Assembly (NCBI GenBank): GCA_050943435.1
Contig: JBMNPE010000001.1
Location: 35,302-99,301, forward strand
Direction of reading: 5' to 3'
DNA: 64,000 nt
From: RGIG5675 sp050943435
Lineage (GTDB): Bacteria; Bacillota; Clostridia; Oscillospirales; Ruminococcaceae
A program made the translations under genes and the position numbers. Under the pieces are notes generated by a model. It was not told the origin of the DNA, did not search any database, and saw only the letters and a program-made list of their open reading frames with translations. Below are positions 61,337 to 64,000 of this stretch, piece by piece. How positions within the stretch are numbered: position 1 is the stretch's first letter; each line of letters starts with the position of its first letter.

Positions 61337-62869
61337 GACTCCGCCGGCTACCCGGTGACTCAGTGGCCGGACTCGGTTTCCGTCCAGCTCTATGCTGACA
61401 GCGTGGCATACGGTGACCCGATTGTGCTGAATGAGGGCAATCACTGGACGCATACCTGGACGGACCTGGAAAAATACGATAGCGACGGTAATAAGATCAC
61501 TTATACCGTGGATGAGCCCGACGTGCCAGATAGCTACACGTGTGTTATTTTGGGAGATCAGGAGGTTGGCTTCCAAGTCAAAAATACTCACATCACAGTG
61601 TACGCCTCGGTTCCTGTCACAGTAGTTTGGAACGATGACAGCAACCAGGACGGTCTGCGGCCGGACTCGGTTTCCGTCCAGCTCTATGCAGACGGCGTGC
61701 CTTCAGGCAGCGCAGTCGTGCTGAGCGAGGCCAATCACTGGAGTTACACCTGGGGCGAAATGGAGGCTTATGCAGACGGTGAGCGGATCACTTTTACCGT
61801 GGAAGAGACTGATGTGCCCGAAGGTTACACGGCCACCGTGTCAGGGGATTCCATAGCTGGGTTCGCAATTACCAACACCCACGTGCCCGAGACGACTTCG
61901 ATTTCTGTAGAAAAAGTTTGGAATGACGTCAGCAACCAGGACGGCCTGCGGACTGACTCGGTTTCCGTACAGCTCTATGCAGACGGCGTTGCTTCAGGTG
62001 ATGCAGTCGTGCTGAGTGAGGACAATCACTGGGCATACACCTGGTCGGATCTGGACGTTTACGCTGGCGGAGAGAAGATCACTTATACCGTGGAAGAGAG
62101 CGGTGTACCAGATGGCTACACGGTTGTCGTCTCTGGGGACGCCGGATCTGGTTTTACAATTACCAATACCCATGTGCCAGAGACAATCTCAACTTCTGCC
62201 ACATGCGTTTGGGATGACGGCGGCAACCAGGACGGGCTGCGGCCGGAATCAGTTTCCGTCCAGCTCTATGCAGACAGCGTGGCTTCAGGTGATGCAGTAG
62301 TACTGAGTGAGGACAATCACTGGGCATACACCTGGACGAATCTGGATGTTTACGCTGGCGGAGAGGAGATCACTTATACAGTTGAAGAGACCGATGTGCC
62401 CGATGGCTACACATGTGCTATCTCTGGAGACGCATCATCTGGTTTTGTTGTCACCAACACCCATGTACCGGCAACAACTTCGGTTTCTGTCGCAAAAGTT
62501 TGGGACGACAGCAGCAATCAGGTCGGCAAGCGGCCGGACTCCGTTACCGTCCAGCTTTATGCTGACGGTGAGGCTTCCGGCGACGCAGTCGTGCTGAATG
62601 AAGAGAATGACTGGACATATTGTTGGACAGATCTGGATGTTTACGCCGACGGCGAGGAGATCACTTATACCGTGGAAGAGACCGATGTGCCCGATGGTTA
62701 CACATCCATCGTTTCAGGGGACTCATCATCCGGCTTTACGATCACCAACACACTGGCCGCCACGCCTAAAACGGGAGATTCAATGCAGGCTGCTCAGTAT
62801 GCCGTACTGCTCCCTGTTTCGGCTTCTGTCTTTTTCTGCATCGTTCATCGTAGAAGGAAGCATATATAA
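61214..62869 (+). CDS. Cna-B repeat surface protein 2 (five repeats)
   Basis: 551 residues. The signal peptide is identical to protein 1 but for one residue. Five Cna-B domains follow (about 31-127, 128-224, 225-322, 323-418, 419-514), then the anchor TPKTGD (517-522), a hydrophobic helix and the tail RRRKHI. Isopeptide Lys: K234 (domain 3) and K428 (domain 5) are present. Domain 1 has V39, domain 2 V137 and domain 4 Cys331 instead. The last repeat is almost identical at DNA level to the last repeat of protein 1 (about 57865-58170 versus 62477-62770). It was probably made by duplication and repeat gain. Confidence 0.9.
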   Translation: MKKRQYQRFPTVVAIALMISLILSGSPVYADTTSVNVSVVWDSAGYPVTQWPDSVSVQLYADSVAYGDPIVLNEGNHWTHTWTDLEKYDSDGNKITYTVDEPDVPDSYTCVILGDQEVGFQVKNTHITVYASVPVTVVWNDDSNQDGLRPDSVSVQLYADGVPSGSAVVLSEANHWSYTWGEMEAYADGERITFTVEETDVPEGYTATVSGDSIAGFAITNTHVPETTSISVEKVWNDVSNQDGLRTDSVSVQLYADGVASGDAVVLSEDNHWAYTWSDLDVYAGGEKITYTVEESGVPDGYTVVVSGDAGSGFTITNTHVPETISTSATCVWDDGGNQDGLRPESVSVQLYADSVASGDAVVLSEDNHWAYTWTNLDVYAGGEEITYTVEETDVPDGYTCAISGDASSGFVVTNTHVPATTSVSVAKVWDDSSNQVGKRPDSVTVQLYADGEASGDAVVLNEENDWTYCWTDLDVYADGEEITYTVEETDVPDGYTSIVSGDSSSGFTITNTLAATPKTGDSMQAAQYAVLLPVSASVFFCIVHRRRKHI

Positions 62870-63063
62870 GAATCCGGATCGAAAAACGAAGCTGTTCTGA
62901 TGGTGATAAGTTTGCTGCTGATGATTTGTGGAAATGTTTGTAAAACTGAAAACCTATCAGGATAATCTGAGAAAGCGCAGAACGCATGAAAAAGTTGACT
63001 CCGCTGAAATATAAAGTTTAATAACTAATAACATACTCAAAATATAACCATATAATCACGGAA

Positions 63064-63108
63064 AAATCCCCCGGAGAACGCATGGACAGTGCTTTCCCCG
63101 GGGGATTT
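63064..63108. terminator. Hairpin between Cna-B gene 2 and the toxin remnant
   Basis: AAATCCCCCGG pairs with CCGGGGGATTT across a 23-base loop. It can serve both convergent genes. The rest of 62870-63154 shows no gene. Confidence 0.65.
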
Positions 63109-63154
63109 GGCCGCTATCTGGGTTCAGTAAAATTGCTGCTGCGGCTCTTCTCTA

Positions 63155-63462
63155 TCATAGCTTTAAACCATAATTCTCAAGCATATAAAAAAATCCAGCA
63201 AGATATACTGTTTCTCCAACTACTCTGTAAATAAATAGCCAAGCTTCTCCAATACCAGTTTCCGGTATCCTTTTGATCGCAGATAAGAATCTTCACAGAG
63301 AGAATATTCTTCTGCCATTTCCTCAAGCTGGTTATATGTGTGTTCAATATCATCTAACACGGCTCTCGCTGCAGAAGGGTTCTTCAGAACTTTAAAAATA
63401 TAGTTGACACAATTATCTATCTGATGCTCTGTATGTTTCGGAATTTCGAGCTTATAAGCCAT
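63155..63462 (-). pseudogene. ParE/RelE-type toxin with a frameshift near the C-terminus
   Basis: The first ~78 residues (MAYKLEIPKHTEHQIDNCVNYI...YRKLVLEKLGYLF) are a RelE/ParE-like toxin. The frame then ends at a stop (63220) just after GYLF. One base away, the other frame continues IYRVVGETVYLAGFFYMLENY to a TGA at 63155-63157, which is the normal C-terminal strand of this family. A single-base indel near 63228-63234 explains it. No clear antitoxin gene is seen; the start overlaps the LysR-like gene by 11 bases. Confidence 0.75.
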
Positions 63463-64000
63463 ATTTCTTCCTCACATCAAACGATGCTTCACAGTCCTCT
63501 CTGATTTTCCCATCTTTGATCTCGTTTTCAGAATCTTTTGATTTTGTCTCACCTTCTTGGTCAATATAAAGTGCTTTCTGCAACTGCTGGAGAAACAAAT
63601 CTGCAGCTTTGGAAAAAATCTGGTATTTTTTCCAGATAATGACAGCTTCTGCTTCCATGACTGGATCAAGTGGCCGAAAGCAGAGGGAAGAATTTCCTTG
63701 ATCAAGGACCGTATCCAGAAGCTTGTCATAACCAATCGTATACCCGAATTTTTCATCCGTCAGAATGGCTGCATTGAGAATCAGGTTATATGTCGCTGCG
63801 GCATGAAGCCCGGATGGCCGGACATGCATCCATTCCGCCAGCTGTTTCCGGGCATCTTCCTGGGCTGATACGATCAGAGGCTGATCGCGGAGATCCTCCG
63901 GCGTGATCTTTTCTTTCCGGGCCAGCGGATCATCTCTTCTGAGCAGTACACCCCATCTTTCCCGTTTCGGAATGTGGAGAACATTATATTTCTTTTCATC
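63452..64000 (-). CDS. LysR family regulator, C-terminal part (continues beyond window)
   Basis: About 182 residues to the window edge of a LysR effector-binding domain: RWGVLLRRDDPLARKEKITPEDLRDQPLIVS and the family end PLDPVMEAEAVIIWKKYQIFSKAADLFL. It is followed by an unusual extra tail of ~40 charged residues ending in FDVRKKYGL. That tail overlaps the toxin start by 11 bases, and its end resembles the C-terminus of small antitoxins, so it may be a fused remnant. The DNA-binding part is outside the window. Confidence 0.82.
   Translation of the reverse strand, partial: DEKKYNVLHIPKRERWGVLLRRDDPLARKEKITPEDLRDQPLIVSAQEDARKQLAEWMHVRPSGLHAAATYNLILNAAILTDEKFGYTIGYDKLLDTVLDQGNSSLCFRPLDPVMEAEAVIIWKKYQIFSKAADLFLQQLQKALYIDQEGETKSKDSENEIKDGKIREDCEASFDVRKKYGL

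Noticed and set aside
56916..62869. CRISPR array
   Set aside because: The repeats are coding ~295-base Cna-B units in frame, not short repeats with unique spacers. No cas genes are present.
62881..62929. Short frame after Cna-B gene 2 ending in a TAA
   Set aside because: Too short and without similarity I can recognise. It resembles the scrap after gene 1 only loosely.

Overview
The window looks like a chromosome segment of a Gram-positive anaerobe, most likely a clostridial-type Bacillota. GC looks near one half and AGG and ATA codons are frequent; neither was computed. Support comes from LtaS-like and YfhO-like envelope proteins, surface proteins ending in sortase-type TPKTGD anchors, iron alcohol dehydrogenases, an EFR1-type ferredoxin/flavodoxin and many flavodoxins. 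Several genes end in TGA, so the genetic code is standard. A genus cannot be named from the sequence alone.

1-29.5 kb is ordinary core genome: an M3 peptidase, CTP synthase (pyrG), a YfhO-like membrane protein, a TRIC-type channel, phosphoglycerate mutase (gpmI), an MFS carrier, an SLC13/ArsB-type carrier, an LtaS-like phosphatase/transferase, rarA, an iron alcohol dehydrogenase, a tight five-gene operon (cardiolipin synthase, CYTH, nucleoside phosphorylase, membrane protein, CadD-like), an NCS2 purine permease, an ABC exporter, a Crp/Fnr regulator, a nucleoside hydrolase, a DUF1848 protein and pepF. Promoters and hairpin terminators are clear here.

29.5-40 kb is a redox/esterase neighbourhood: cupin, carboxymuconolactone decarboxylase-like protein, LysR regulator, FMN reductase, lipoprotein flavodoxin, a two-domain esterase lipoprotein, aldo/keto reductase, a second iron alcohol dehydrogenase, an EFR1 protein, a short-chain dehydrogenase and another esterase lipoprotein. 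Two promoters in this region carry a CCGG-N2-CCGG palindrome in the spacer.

40-44 kb holds a beta-helix plus Cna-B surface protein interrupted by one in-frame TGA, next to an orphan sortase-anchor tail on the opposite strand.

44.1-52 kb is the most interesting block. It is a compact acyl-carrier cluster: acyl-CoA carboxyltransferase, a stand-alone ACP with an altered attachment motif, FabD, crotonase, a thiolase-like condensing enzyme and its DUF35 zinc-ribbon partner. Beside it lie a TetR regulator and a divergent acpS. It has the parts to load a malonyl-type unit on an ACP and make or break a C-C bond, but has no ketoreductase, dehydratase or enoyl reductase of its own. I infer a small specialised acyl or ketone pathway whose product is unknown.

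52-54.4 kb is a PadR-controlled pair encoding a PadR regulator and an unusual flavodoxin-SCP2-like-membrane fusion. 54.4-64 kb is decaying and repetitive: a truncated ABC ATPase, a broken ADP-ribosylglycohydrolase, two paralogous Cna-B repeat surface proteins with nearly identical promoter and signal-peptide DNA, an AAA/DUF4143 ATPase, a broken TnpB, a frameshifted ParE/RelE-type toxin and a partial LysR gene.
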